A DNA stretch of 64,000 nucleotides from the NCBI GenBank assembly GCA_046349955.1, contig JAXMBI010000008.1, forward strand, positions 178,283-242,282, read 5' to 3'. The notes beneath the pieces were generated by a model. It had not been told where the DNA came from. It made no database searches and saw only the letters and a program-made list of their open reading frames with translations. The position numbers and the translations under genes are program-made. The stretch comes from JBGAPH01 sp046349955. GTDB taxonomy: Bacteria > Planctomycetota > Planctomycetia > Pirellulales > JBGAPH01. This document shows positions 35,804-45,343 of the stretch, in pieces. Every line of letters begins with the position of its first letter. The stretch's first letter is position 1.

Positions 35804-36122
35804 ACGGGGTGATCCTCAAACGCCAAGCTTGTCGCGACGATCCGGTGAACCACGGCCTTTCGGCAACTCCGCTCGAGACGCCGCACCGCTAGTCTACCCG
35901 CCCGCGCCGCCGCCGCTGCAGCCCGCTCATGGGGGACAGTCGCGCTTGGGTTGTCCTACGATACTAGCCCGCAGCGCAACCAAGGAGGGGCAAGTCGTCC
36001 TTGGCGAGTTGCTCAAGAACCCTACGCCTACGGAACGGGATTCGCGGTTGCCGCGCCCAAGACCGCGGGTTTCCCTTGCCTGCGCTGCGGGCTCGTATGA
36101 CAAAACAAGCTGTGACGGAGCG
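35804..36122. other. 319-base intergenic region
   Basis: Between the start of the histidine kinase gene and the end of the MFS exporter gene, both on the minus strand. I see no gene, no clear promoter and no strong terminator here; the open frame across it has no recognisable content. Confidence 0.4.
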
Positions 36123-37781
36123 TTAGCCCCGCGATTTTTTCCGCCCCGCGGCCGATTCCGCCGGCACCTCCCCCGGCTTGTAGTCGGGCAGCCAGCCGCA
36201 GGGGAGGATGGCGAACAGCGCCAGCCCGGAGAGGACCAGGAACCCGATCTTGAGAGCCCGCAGGCGGCTCTGCGTGTTGATCCGCACCGCCTCTTCGACC
36301 TGGTCCGCCGTGGCCGAGGTCGCTGCCAAGCGGTCCTGCAGCTGGTCGTTGCGGATGAAGTTGATGTTGTCCAGGTTGAACTCCGCCCGCAATTCGGTTT
36401 GTTTGAACTCGGCGGGAATCAGCGGATTGTCGACGAGGTCGCGCAGGATGAGCGAGCTGAGCAGCCCGACGAGCAGCGTGCCCATCAGCGCCGTGCCCAC
36501 CGCGGCGGCCAGGTTTTGGGTAACTCCGCGGAGCGAACCGACGTCTCCGGCCAGGTCCTTGGGCGCGGCGGTCACCAGCACGTTGAACAACAAGGTGACC
36601 AGCGCGCCTTGCCCTAGGCCTACGGTAACCAACCCCACGATTACCGGCGCCACGCTCCAATCGTTGCTTGCCACGAAGGCCAGCCAGGCCGTTCCGACGG
36701 TCACGAGTACGAAGGCCCAGCGGGCGATCGTCCGCGGGGTAAAGCGGTCGTAGAGCCGCACGATCAGGATCGCCGTAAAGAACACGGTGAGCATAAACGG
36801 CATCATTGCCACCGAGGTAGCCATGCTGCTCCGCCCCTGCACGATCTGGATATACAGCGGCACCGAGAAATTGATCGCCGCCTCCATGCTCACGATGATG
36901 AACAGCGTGAGCACGGCCGCCCACTCGCGCGGTGAATCGACGACCTCGAGCGCCAAGAGGGGCGTTTGGCCGTCGGCCGCCCGGCGATGCGTCCAGAGGA
37001 AGAAGCCCATCATGAGCACGAGGCCGACGAGAATCAGGATCGGCGCCGGCGACACGCCCAGCAGATCAAAGGGCGCAGCCGGCCGCGCAAGCAGCAAACC
37101 CCAGTTGCGCAGGTTGTTGAAACCGAACGTGATGCCGATGATGCCGAGCGCCGCGAGCGCCACCCCGACCGCATCGATCTGCACTTCGGCCTTTCCCTGC
37201 GATGGCTTGAGCTTGAAGCTCAAGGCCAAGATCGCGCAGGCATGGACGATCAGCAGTCCGAAGGCGAGCCGCCAGTTGATCGCCGCTACGTAGCCCACGA
37301 TCACGAAGGCCAGCACGCCGGCGATCGCCCGCGCCGATCCGAGCCAACCGACCGCCTTGGCCTGCTGTTTGCCGCGGTAGTGATTGGCGATGAGCACGAC
37401 AAGCGTAGGCACGAGCGCCGCCGCGGCCAGGCCGGCGAGGGCCTGCGCGGTGAGCATCACCGTGGCGGAGGGGCTCACGACCATGGTCACCATGGCGAGG
37501 GCAAACAATCCGACGGCGACCTGAAAGAACAGCTTGGCGCCGAACCGCTGGCCGAGCTTTGCGCCCAGCAGAATGAAGCCTGAGACGCCCAGCGAATAGA
37601 GCACGATGGCGGTGCCCACCGTGGTGGGCGGCGTATCGAAGCTCTCGACCATGCCCCCCATCGACACGGGGATCGCCGCCACGTTGAACGACATGAGCAT
37701 CTGCCCCATAGCAATCACGATCATGGGCAACCACGAGTCGTGCGGCTCGTCGGACGAGTGAACGCGGGGTTGGGCAGCCAT
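36123..37781 (-). CDS. MFS exporter, DHA2 (14-helix) type
   Basis: A 552-residue protein with about fourteen transmembrane helices, typical of EmrB/QacA-type drug exporters. LGQRFGAKLFFQVAVGLFAL covers the conserved helix 2-3 loop motif A region, and FVIVGYVAAINWRLAFGLLI is close to the antiporter motif C region (W-R-L-A-F). A large loop lies at about residues 440-520 before the last helix. Not coupled to a regulator; the divergent SDR gene lies 173 bases away. Confidence 0.8.
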   Translation of the reverse strand: MAAQPRVHSSDEPHDSWLPMIVIAMGQMLMSFNVAAIPVSMGGMVESFDTPPTTVGTAIVLYSLGVSGFILLGAKLGQRFGAKLFFQVAVGLFALAMVTMVVSPSATVMLTAQALAGLAAAALVPTLVVLIANHYRGKQQAKAVGWLGSARAIAGVLAFVIVGYVAAINWRLAFGLLIVHACAILALSFKLKPSQGKAEVQIDAVGVALAALGIIGITFGFNNLRNWGLLLARPAAPFDLLGVSPAPILILVGLVLMMGFFLWTHRRAADGQTPLLALEVVDSPREWAAVLTLFIIVSMEAAINFSVPLYIQIVQGRSSMATSVAMMPFMLTVFFTAILIVRLYDRFTPRTIARWAFVLVTVGTAWLAFVASNDWSVAPVIVGLVTVGLGQGALVTLLFNVLVTAAPKDLAGDVGSLRGVTQNLAAAVGTALMGTLLVGLLSSLILRDLVDNPLIPAEFKQTELRAEFNLDNINFIRNDQLQDRLAATSATADQVEEAVRINTQSRLRALKIGFLVLSGLALFAILPCGWLPDYKPGEVPAESAAGRKKSRG

Positions 37782-37954
37782 GGGTTTGGGCCTTGGGAGG
37801 AAGGAACTTCCGGGGGGGGATGCGTTGAACTGGGGTTTCGCGCGCTGCCTGAGCTCGTTGTTCTGTTCTGTTACTTGACCGGGGCAGCGAACCTCGTACG
37901 ATTCTCCATCACGTTGATCGGAATAGAGTCAGTTCGCAGTCCACGAGGCGTGCC

Positions 37955-38704
37955 ATGAGCTCGTTTGCAGGCAAGGTTGCAGTCGTCACCGGCGGAAACA
38001 GCGGCATGGGACTCGCCTCGGCGCAAGAATTCGCCCGCCGCGGCGCCAAGGTCGTCATCAGCGGCCGCGACGAAAAAACTCTGGCTGCGGCCGCCGAAAA
38101 GATCGGCGGAGAAACGCTGGCCGTGCGAGCTGATATTGCGCGGCTCGCGGACATCGATCGCCTGTTTGCCGAAACCAAGGCCCGCTTCGGCTCGATCGAT
38201 GTGCTGTTCGCCAATGCCGGGGTAGGCAGGTTCTTCTCGCTCGAGGAGGCCACGGAAGAGTTCTACGACGAGATCATGGACATCAACCTCAAGGGAACTT
38301 TCTTCACGCTGCAGAAGGCGCTGCCGCTGCTGAACGACGGCGGCGCGATCGTGGTCAACACGTCGGTCGCCTCGAAGAAAGGCTTCGGCAACTTCTCCGT
38401 CTACTCGGCCAGCAAGGCCGGGCTGCGTTCGCTGGTTCGCTCGAGCGCCGGCGAACTGGCGCCGCGCAACATTCGCGTCAACGCCGTCGCGCCGGGGCCC
38501 ATCGACACGCCGATCTTCACGCGACTCGACATGACGCCCCAGGCGGCTCAAGAAGCCAAAGAGGGCTTTGCCACCGCCGTGCCGCTGCGGCGCATGGGAA
38601 CGCCGGAGGAAGTCGCCCTGGCCGTGGCCTTCTTGGCCTCGAGCGACGCCTCGTACATTACCGGCGTGGAACTCAACGTCGATGGGGGGATGGGCCAGAT
38701 CTAA
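37955..38704 (+). CDS. SDR family oxidoreductase
   Basis: A 249-residue classical short-chain dehydrogenase. VVTGGNSGMG (residues 10-19) is the nucleotide-binding motif, FANAGVG the NAG motif, and the catalytic set is Ser137, Tyr150 and Lys154 (VYSASKAGL). SGRDE after the second strand suggests NADP. The C-terminal GVELNVDGGMGQI is the standard family end. Substrate unknown; it is not next to any pathway gene, so a general role is all that can be said. Confidence 0.85.
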   Translation: MSSFAGKVAVVTGGNSGMGLASAQEFARRGAKVVISGRDEKTLAAAAEKIGGETLAVRADIARLADIDRLFAETKARFGSIDVLFANAGVGRFFSLEEATEEFYDEIMDINLKGTFFTLQKALPLLNDGGAIVVNTSVASKKGFGNFSVYSASKAGLRSLVRSSAGELAPRNIRVNAVAPGPIDTPIFTRLDMTPQAAQEAKEGFATAVPLRRMGTPEEVALAVAFLASSDASYITGVELNVDGGMGQI

Positions 38705-38729
38705 AGGTTGAAGCGAAGTCGGCATGGCG

Positions 38730-39728
38730 TCAGCCGTGGGGCTGCGAGACGAACAGGTCGAGCCCCAACCGCTGCGAGAGGAACCGCGCCACGAGTTGTC
38801 CCTTGACGCTGTTGCCGGCGGCGTCGAGCGGCGGCGCGAAAGTACCCAGGCCTCCCTTGCCCGGCGACACGGTGACGATGCCGCCGCCGATGCCCGACTT
38901 GCCTGGCAGGCCGATTTCGTACAACCAGTCTCCCGAGGTTTCGTAGAGCCCAGCGGTCGCCATCACCGCGAGCGCGTAGTGGCAGATCTGCGAGTCGACC
39001 ACGCGCTCCTTCGTCAGCGGGTTCACGCCGCCGTCGGCGAGCGTGGCCCCCATCACGGCCAGGTCCTTGGCCGAGACGTTCAGCGAGCACTGCTTGGTGT
39101 AGAGGTCGGTCGCTTCGGCCGGGTCAAGATAGACGCGGCCGAAGCTCTGCAGCAGCCGGGCGATGCTTTGGTTGCGGAAGTTCGTAGCCGTGGCCGAGGC
39201 GTAGACCTCGTCGTTGAGCGGCAGCGTGCGGCCGGCGAACTGCGAGAGCCCCTGGTGAATGAACCGCCAGCGGTCGTCGAAAGAATTGCCCGGCACAAGA
39301 CTGGTGGTGGCGATCGCCCCGGCGTTCACCATCGGATTGGTGCGGCCGCCCGGCCCCTGCTCGATGGCCGCAAGCGAATTGAAGGCCAGCCCCGTGGCGT
39401 TCACCCCTAACCGCTCGCGCACTTCCTGCGGCCCCAGTAGTTGGCACACGAGCGCGAAGACAAACGGCTTCGAGACGCTCATGATCGAGAACTCGTACTC
39501 GGCGTCACCCACGGCGTAAACCTCGCCCCCCGTGCCGACGACGCAGACGCCGAACAGGTCGCGGCGTGCCCGCTCGAGCGCGGGGTAGACGGCGGAGTTC
39601 TGTCCCTCGTCGTTCGACTTGTAGAGGGCATAGGCCTCGTCGACGAGCGCGGCGACGAACTCCGGCGGCGGCAGGTGGCCGGTGGAGACGTAGGAAGGAG
39701 GGAGGTTCGACGGTGCGGACGCGCTCAT
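38730..39728 (-). CDS. glsA: glutaminase
   Basis: A 332-residue member of the serine beta-lactamase-like glutaminases, converting glutamine to glutamate and ammonia. SVSKPFVFALVCQLLG has the catalytic S-x-x-K; NPMVNAGAIAT and SGDWLYEIGLPGKSGIGGGI are strongly conserved family blocks. The family is usually 300-330 residues. I choose ATG 39728 because CGGGAGC precedes it; two in-frame ATGs upstream (39752, 39764) fall in or near a palindromic repeat. It is the last gene before the RND efflux operon on the same strand. Confidence 0.9.
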   Translation of the reverse strand: MSASAPSNLPPSYVSTGHLPPPEFVAALVDEAYALYKSNDEGQNSAVYPALERARRDLFGVCVVGTGGEVYAVGDAEYEFSIMSVSKPFVFALVCQLLGPQEVRERLGVNATGLAFNSLAAIEQGPGGRTNPMVNAGAIATTSLVPGNSFDDRWRFIHQGLSQFAGRTLPLNDEVYASATATNFRNQSIARLLQSFGRVYLDPAEATDLYTKQCSLNVSAKDLAVMGATLADGGVNPLTKERVVDSQICHYALAVMATAGLYETSGDWLYEIGLPGKSGIGGGIVTVSPGKGGLGTFAPPLDAAGNSVKGQLVARFLSQRLGLDLFVSQPHG

Positions 39729-39761
39729 GAGCTTGCTCCCGAACACTTTCATCCGTGGTCG

Positions 39762-39811
39762 CATTGGTCCGCATAGCGGACCCTACGTGGGGTCCGCTAT
39801 GCGGACCAATG
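39762..39811. repeat. double-palindrome intergenic repeat
   Basis: A perfect 22-base inverted repeat (39762-39783 and 39790-39811) around TACGTG. Each arm is itself a small palindrome: GGTCCGC-ATA-GCGGACC on the left and the same with TAT on the right. It ends two bases before the stop of the RND transporter gene and precedes glsA on the same strand, so it would form a strong RNA stem that may end the efflux transcript. The compound structure also fits a dispersed REP-like element. Confidence 0.75.
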
Positions 39812-39812
39812 T

Positions 39813-42800
39813 TTACACGCTCGGCCCCGCTTTCTCGCTCCGATTCTCCACCCGGAAGAACATAGCGAACAAGACCGGCATCACGATCATCGTCAGCACG
39901 CAGGCGAACGAGAGACCAAACATGATGCACACGGCCATCGAGCCGAAGAACGGATCTTTGAGCAGCGGGATCATGCCCAGCACCGTGGTGATGGCCACCA
40001 TCATTACGGGGCGAAGCTTGGCGGTGCCGCCGTCGAGGAGCGCCCAGTAGGGGTCTTTGCCGGCGTCGATCTCGCCGCGGACCTTGCTGAGCACCACGAT
40101 CGAGTTCTTGATCTGCTCCCCCCCCAAGCTCAGCACGCCCAACAGCGCCATGAAGCCGAAGGAGAAGCCGGTGAGCAACAAGCCGCCCACCACGCCGATC
40201 AGCGCCAGCGGCACGATCAGCCAGATCAGCAACGTGGACCGCACCGAGTTGAACAGGCAGACCACGATGAACACCATCAGCGCGAGCGCCATCGGCAGCG
40301 GTTTGGCCAGCGCCGCCTGAGCCCGCCGCGAGTCCTCGAACTCGCCCCCCCACTCGAGCGAGTAGCCCGGCGGCAGCTCGATCGCCTCGATGCCGGCCCG
40401 CACGCGGTTGAAGAGCTTGCTCGGCAAGCCGGCGCGCGGATCGGCATGAACCGTGATCGTCGGGAAGCGATCGCGGCGCATCACCACCGGGTCTTCCCAG
40501 CCCACGACGACGTCGGACACCACCTGGCTGAGCGGAATCATCCGCCCCGCCACCGGGCTCCAAATCTGCATGCTGTGGATCGCCTGCACGTCGGACCGCT
40601 CGGTGACCGGCGGCCGCGCGACGATTGGCAGCAGCCGCGTTTCTTGCGGAAACTCGCCGGCGCCTGCAGCGCCCGGCTCGCGATAGAACCCGACCGGCCG
40701 CCCCTCGAGGCTCGTCTCGAGCGCCTGTGCTACATCGGCCCGCGTGATGCCGTTGCGGCGGGCTTGGAACTCGAGCAGATCGGGCCGCAGCACCATTTCG
40801 CGCTGCCGCCAATCGCTGCGGATTCCAAGCGCGTTGCCTGCCGTCTCGATTACGACCTGGGCTTGGTCGGCCAGTTGGCGGAGCTGGTCCGGATCGGGGC
40901 CGGTGAACCGCGCCTGAATCCGGCCGCCGGCGCCGGGGCCGAGCAGAAACTTCTTGGCCACGGTGTTGGCGTCGGGATAGCGCTCGTCGAGGTGTTTTTG
41001 AATGGTCTCGATCAGGCCGGCGATCTTCCGCTCGTCGTCCACGTCGACCAGGAACTGCACGTAGGCCGTGTTCTCCTTCTCCGGCGAGTAGACCAGCAAA
41101 AACCGCATGCCGCCGCCGCCGATGAACGACGTGACGTGCGTCACTCCCGGCTGCGTTTGGATGTATTCCTGCACGCTCGCGGCAAAGGCCTCGCTCTGGC
41201 GAATGTGCGTACCGGCGGGCAGAAACGCGTCGACCATGAACTGCGGCCGCGTGGCCGGCGGAAAGAAGCTCTGGTCGATCCGCGTAAAGCCGTAGACCGA
41301 GAGCAGGAACAGCCCGACCGCCGACGCGATCACCAGCCACCGCGCCCGCAGCGCCATTGCCAAGAGTCGGCGATATGTTTGGAACACGAACCCGCCGTAG
41401 GGATCTTTGGCCGGCCCACCGCCGCTCGCCAGCGGCTTGAAAGACAGGTAGCTCAAGAGGGGCGTCACCGTGATCGACGACACCCAGCTCAGGCTGAGCG
41501 AAATCAGGATTACCCAGAACAGTGAATTGCAGTATTCCCCCGTGCGGTCTTCCGAAAGCCCGATCGCGGCGAAGGCGATGACGCCGATCGCCGTGGCCCC
41601 GAACAGCGGCCACTGATTCTGGGCCACGGTTTCCTTCACGACCTCGAGCTTGTCCCGCCCCGACTCGATGCCGACCTTGATCCCTTCGATCACGATGATG
41701 GCGTTGTCGGTCAGCATGCACAGCGCGATGATCAGCGCCCCCAGCGAAATCCGCTCCATCAGCAGATCGCCCACCAGGTACATGACCAAGAACGTGGCCA
41801 TGATCGTGAGGAACAGCACGGCGCCGATGATGATGCCCGTTTTCCGCCCCATGGCGAAGAACAGCACCACGAAGACGATGGTGACCGCTTTGATCAGGTT
41901 GAAAATGAAGTCGCCGGTGGCCAGCGTCACCGCTTCGGGCTGAAAGTTGATCTCGCCAATCTCAATGCCCAAAGGTTGCTGGGGGGCAAGCTGGGCGAGC
42001 TTCTTGCGCAGCCCCTCCCCCATCACCACCACGTTGCCCCCTTGCACGGTCGAAATGCCCAGGCCGACGGCGGGCCGGCCGTCGAATCGCAGCAAGCGGC
42101 GCGGCGGGTCGGCGGAGGCCCGCTCGAGCGTGGCCACGTCCTTGAGCAGCATTTGCCGGCCGCTCCGGTCGGAGCCGATCACCAGTTCGAGCATTTCGTC
42201 GGCCGAGTTGAACGCCCCCTTGGGGTCGACCGCCAGATGCTCGTCCCCCACGCGAATGCGGCCGCCGTCGGCCGCGATGTTCTTGGCCTGCAGCAGCCGG
42301 TAGATCTGCTCCTCGTTGATGCCGAGCTGCGCCAGTCGCTGCCGCGAGATTTCGAGATACACCACCTCCTGCTGCTCGGCGAACAGGTCGACCTTGCTGA
42401 CGTTGGGGACCGACAGCAACTCGCGGCGCAAAAACTCGGCGTAGCGCCGCAGTTCGGCGTCGCTGTAGCCGTCGCCCGTGATCGCCAGGAACACGCCGTA
42501 GACGTCGCCGAAGTCGTCGACCACCAGCGAGCGGCCCCGCGCCGCCGGCGGCAACAGCGGCTGTACGTCGTTGATCTTGCGGCGCAGCTCGTCCCACACC
42601 TGCGGAATGCGGTCGCGGGTGAAGGGGTCCTTGATGACGGCCGTCACCACCGAACGGCCGCGCGTCGATTCCGACTCCACTCGTTCGAGCTGCCCAAGTT
42701 GCTGGCAGGCGATCTCGATCGGGTTGGTCACCTCTTGGGCGACCTCTTCCGCGCTCGCGCCCGGATAGGGCGTGATGATCAGCGCCTCTTTGATCGTGAA

Positions 42801-42917
42801 CTCGGGGTCCTCGAGCCGGCCGAGATTCTGGTAGGCGACGACGCCCCCCACCAGCACGAACAGCATGGCGAAGTAAACGACGCGGTCGTAGCGAACCGAG
42901 AGTTCCCCGGGATTCAC
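39813..42917 (-). CDS. RND efflux transporter, inner-membrane subunit
   Basis: A 1034-residue resistance-nodulation-division pump of the AcrB/MexF branch, the usual length for the family. Twelve membrane helices in two halves with large periplasmic loops. Residues 1-25 are an atypically short start (MNPGELSVRYDRVVYFAMLF). The proton-relay region reads ALIIALCMLTDNAIIVIEGI with one Asp instead of the AcrB Asp pair, a common variant. The start overlaps the adaptor stop (ATGA), so both are made from one message. No outer-membrane TolC partner in the window. A proton-driven exporter of hydrophobic drugs or metabolites; substrate unknown. Confidence 0.9.
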   Translation of the reverse strand: MNPGELSVRYDRVVYFAMLFVLVGGVVAYQNLGRLEDPEFTIKEALIITPYPGASAEEVAQEVTNPIEIACQQLGQLERVESESTRGRSVVTAVIKDPFTRDRIPQVWDELRRKINDVQPLLPPAARGRSLVVDDFGDVYGVFLAITGDGYSDAELRRYAEFLRRELLSVPNVSKVDLFAEQQEVVYLEISRQRLAQLGINEEQIYRLLQAKNIAADGGRIRVGDEHLAVDPKGAFNSADEMLELVIGSDRSGRQMLLKDVATLERASADPPRRLLRFDGRPAVGLGISTVQGGNVVVMGEGLRKKLAQLAPQQPLGIEIGEINFQPEAVTLATGDFIFNLIKAVTIVFVVLFFAMGRKTGIIIGAVLFLTIMATFLVMYLVGDLLMERISLGALIIALCMLTDNAIIVIEGIKVGIESGRDKLEVVKETVAQNQWPLFGATAIGVIAFAAIGLSEDRTGEYCNSLFWVILISLSLSWVSSITVTPLLSYLSFKPLASGGGPAKDPYGGFVFQTYRRLLAMALRARWLVIASAVGLFLLSVYGFTRIDQSFFPPATRPQFMVDAFLPAGTHIRQSEAFAASVQEYIQTQPGVTHVTSFIGGGGMRFLLVYSPEKENTAYVQFLVDVDDERKIAGLIETIQKHLDERYPDANTVAKKFLLGPGAGGRIQARFTGPDPDQLRQLADQAQVVIETAGNALGIRSDWRQREMVLRPDLLEFQARRNGITRADVAQALETSLEGRPVGFYREPGAAGAGEFPQETRLLPIVARPPVTERSDVQAIHSMQIWSPVAGRMIPLSQVVSDVVVGWEDPVVMRRDRFPTITVHADPRAGLPSKLFNRVRAGIEAIELPPGYSLEWGGEFEDSRRAQAALAKPLPMALALMVFIVVCLFNSVRSTLLIWLIVPLALIGVVGGLLLTGFSFGFMALLGVLSLGGEQIKNSIVVLSKVRGEIDAGKDPYWALLDGGTAKLRPVMMVAITTVLGMIPLLKDPFFGSMAVCIMFGLSFACVLTMIVMPVLFAMFFRVENRSEKAGPSV

Positions 42918-44200
42918 GATTGCCCGCCTCCCAGCGCGTCTCCCAGATCACGCACGGTCATCCCGTCTCGCAAGAACGACACTCCCGCCGTGGCGATCCG
43001 TTCTCCCGGCTCGAGCCCTTCGGTGATTTGGATCTGGCCGCCGCTGGTTTCGCCGACCTTCACGACGCGCGGCGACACCTTGCCCCCGTCGCCAACGACC
43101 CACACCACCTGTTGGCCGCCCGGCTGCTGCCCGACGGCGGAGACGGGCACCATGATCCGCTGGCCCAGGGCCGTCGAGCGGCGATAGCTCAGCGTCACGC
43201 GGGCCGTCATCCCCGGCAGCACGCGCACCCCCGCGGGGGCCTGCATCGCCACACGGACGATGAACGTTTGCGTCGTCGGGTCGGCCACTTGGGCCACCTC
43301 GCGAATCCAGACCGGGTATTGCACGCCCGGCGCCCCGCTCAACTCGGCGGTGATCTCCTGGATGTCGGCCAACTGGATGTCGGCCCCCATGATCGTCTCC
43401 GGCACGTCGACCGCGATGTCGATTTCCTCGACGTCCTGGAACCGCACGATCGGCTGCTTGGCCGTCACGTTCTGATTCTGCTCGACGAACCGCTGGGCAA
43501 TCACGCCCGCGAACGGGGCGTTCAGCGTGGAGTCGGCCAGATTGATGTTCGCCCCTACCACCTGCCCCTCGAGCCCGCGCACCTGGGCTTCGACGGCGCG
43601 GATGTCTTCGTCGCGGCCGATGGTGCCCATCTCGAGCAACTGCACGGCCGATTTGTGGTCTTCCTGGGCCACGCGATAGGCGGTTTGGTAGTTGTCGAAG
43701 GCTTCTCGCGTCACCGCGCGGCTGGCCACCAGCGGACGGGCGCGATCGAGCTGCGCCCGGGCGTTCTCGAGCCGCACGAGCGCGGCCCGCACCTGCGATT
43801 CGCGCCGCAGGCGTTCCTCGGGGCGTTCGCCGGCCCGGAGCGCGGCAAGCTGGGCCCGGGCCTGGTCGAGCTGCCCCTGCAGTGCCTTCAAGCGCGCCTG
43901 GAACTCGTCCTGGCGGAGTTGCGCGATGAGCTCCCCTTTCTTGACCGGCTGGCCTTCCTTCACCGGGAAGTTGGTCAGCAACCCCGGCACCTGAAAGGCG
44001 AGCTCGGCCGACTTTTGGGCCTCAACGCGGCCCGGGAAGGAGCGCACGTGGGCTTCCTCGCCGGCGGCCACGATCATCGTGCGGACCGGCCGAACGGCAG
44101 CCGGCGCGGCGGCCGGTTTGCCGCCGCAGCCCGTGATCCAAGGGATCGCCAGCCAGCAAAGCGCTAGGCCGCCGCGACAGCAGACGCGTGATGCAGTCAT
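42914..44200 (-). CDS. RND efflux periplasmic adaptor lipoprotein
   Basis: A 428-residue membrane-fusion protein. The signal ends with the lipobox ITGC, so the mature protein is lipid-anchored. After a lipoyl/barrel-sandwich half (GLLTNFPVKEGQPVKKGELI), a coiled-coil hairpin spans about residues 100-200 (LDQARAQLAALRAGERPEER), the second lipoyl half follows (LNAPFAGVIAQRFVEQ), then the beta-barrel with RVTLSYRR. It overlaps the transporter gene start. The open frame extends back to 46363, through the HdeD gene and the leader of the next, but only from 44200 is it coding. Confidence 0.9.
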   Translation of the reverse strand: MTASRVCCRGGLALCWLAIPWITGCGGKPAAAPAAVRPVRTMIVAAGEEAHVRSFPGRVEAQKSAELAFQVPGLLTNFPVKEGQPVKKGELIAQLRQDEFQARLKALQGQLDQARAQLAALRAGERPEERLRRESQVRAALVRLENARAQLDRARPLVASRAVTREAFDNYQTAYRVAQEDHKSAVQLLEMGTIGRDEDIRAVEAQVRGLEGQVVGANINLADSTLNAPFAGVIAQRFVEQNQNVTAKQPIVRFQDVEEIDIAVDVPETIMGADIQLADIQEITAELSGAPGVQYPVWIREVAQVADPTTQTFIVRVAMQAPAGVRVLPGMTARVTLSYRRSTALGQRIMVPVSAVGQQPGGQQVVWVVGDGGKVSPRVVKVGETSGGQIQITEGLEPGERIATAGVSFLRDGMTVRDLGDALGGGQS

Positions 44201-44298
44201 GAAAGCCACAAGTTTTTTTGGACGAGACACGAGCGCTGCGGGCGGGGTTCCGCCCAAGCAGCGCCATCGAAGACGAGAGAACGGCAACCGGCGATCGC

Positions 44299-44886
44299 TT
44301 AAGCCCGCGCCGGCAGCTTCCGCAGGGCGAACGCCAGGGCCACCCACATCCAGCCGTTGAGCAGCAGATCGATGCCGATGTAGAGCCCAATGAACCACAG
44401 ACCGGAACCGGGCCACTGCTTGTAGATCAAGAGCCCCAAGAGCGCGGTGACGACGCCGTTGAGCAACACCCAACCCCAACCCGGAAAGCGGTGCGTCAGC
44501 GCCGAGACGGCGCGGAAGATGCCGCCGATCATGAGGAACAGAGCAATGATCAGCGTGAGCTGCAGCGCGCTCTCGGCCGGTTGATCGAAGATCATGAAGC
44601 CCACGACGGCGTAGAGAATGCCCATGAGCAAATGCACCAGGGTGCCGCCCCAGCGGCCTACCGAAAATGCACTCACGATCTGCGCGATTCCGGCGGCCAT
44701 GGTGACCACGCCGAACAGCCAGGTCGCGGCCAAGGTCAGGCTGACGGTGCAGGCATAACCGAGTGCAATCGTGCCCATCACGACCATCGCAATGCCCAGG
44801 GCCAAGAACCAACCCCAGGAGGAGCGCAGGTTTTGTAGTTCTTCCTGCGTGCCGCCAAATCGAGGTCCCAGCGTAACCGAGCTCAT
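44299..44886 (-). CDS. HdeD-family membrane protein
   Basis: A 195-residue protein with six predicted membrane helices arranged as three pairs (DUF308). WGWFLALGIAMVVMGTIAL begins the first and GWVLLNGVVTALLGLLIY lies in the last pair, as in the E. coli acid-resistance protein HdeD. A strong GGAGGAGG site precedes ATG 44886. Function is uncertain outside enterobacteria; planctomycetes carry several copies. It is 98 bases upstream of the efflux operon on the same strand and could be co-expressed. Confidence 0.85.
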   Translation of the reverse strand: MSSVTLGPRFGGTQEELQNLRSSWGWFLALGIAMVVMGTIALGYACTVSLTLAATWLFGVVTMAAGIAQIVSAFSVGRWGGTLVHLLMGILYAVVGFMIFDQPAESALQLTLIIALFLMIGGIFRAVSALTHRFPGWGWVLLNGVVTALLGLLIYKQWPGSGLWFIGLYIGIDLLLNGWMWVALAFALRKLPARA

Positions 44887-45343
44887 TTCGATCCTCCTCC
44901 GCGAGTGAAGCGCGAGACGTCCAGCTTCGGGGACAGCCCGCTATGTACGAACGGCGACTCCTTGCCGAGGCCCCCCGAAACGCTACCCGGACCGCTCTAG
45001 GTGCCAATCGCCGCGCGAACTCGCACGGCGCAAGCGCGGGATAGAAGTCAAAGGGGTCGTAGGCGATCGCCACCGCGCGGGGCGATCGGGCCGCGGATGA
45101 GTATAGCACGCGATCTCCTACTGACGAGGGGTGTGCCGGCGGGAGCACCGCTTGAATCTTCCGATTCGACACGAGCGGGTGGATGCGCCAAAAACGCGGC
45201 TTGTGCAGGGCCTCGCGCCGATTGATTCCCGCTCGGCGGCAGGCTCTATTTCTCTCGGAGGGACCTACGCTTGCGTGTTGATCAAACGCGACTCCGAGCG
45301 CGGCCCGACAAACGCGCCCTCCCCGCCCTGCCCTCCCGCAGCC
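44887..45343. other. 457-base divergent intergenic region
   Basis: Between the divergent HdeD gene and the SnoaL-like gene. Nothing with clear coding or structural support was found, apart from GGGCGATC-type inverted repeats of low significance around 45070-45095. A TATAGCA-like box at 45102 is weak. Confidence 0.4.

Noticed and set aside
39505..41721. 738-codon minus-strand frame inside the RND pump gene
   Set aside because: The RND motifs are in the other minus-strand frame; this one is out-of-phase sequence.
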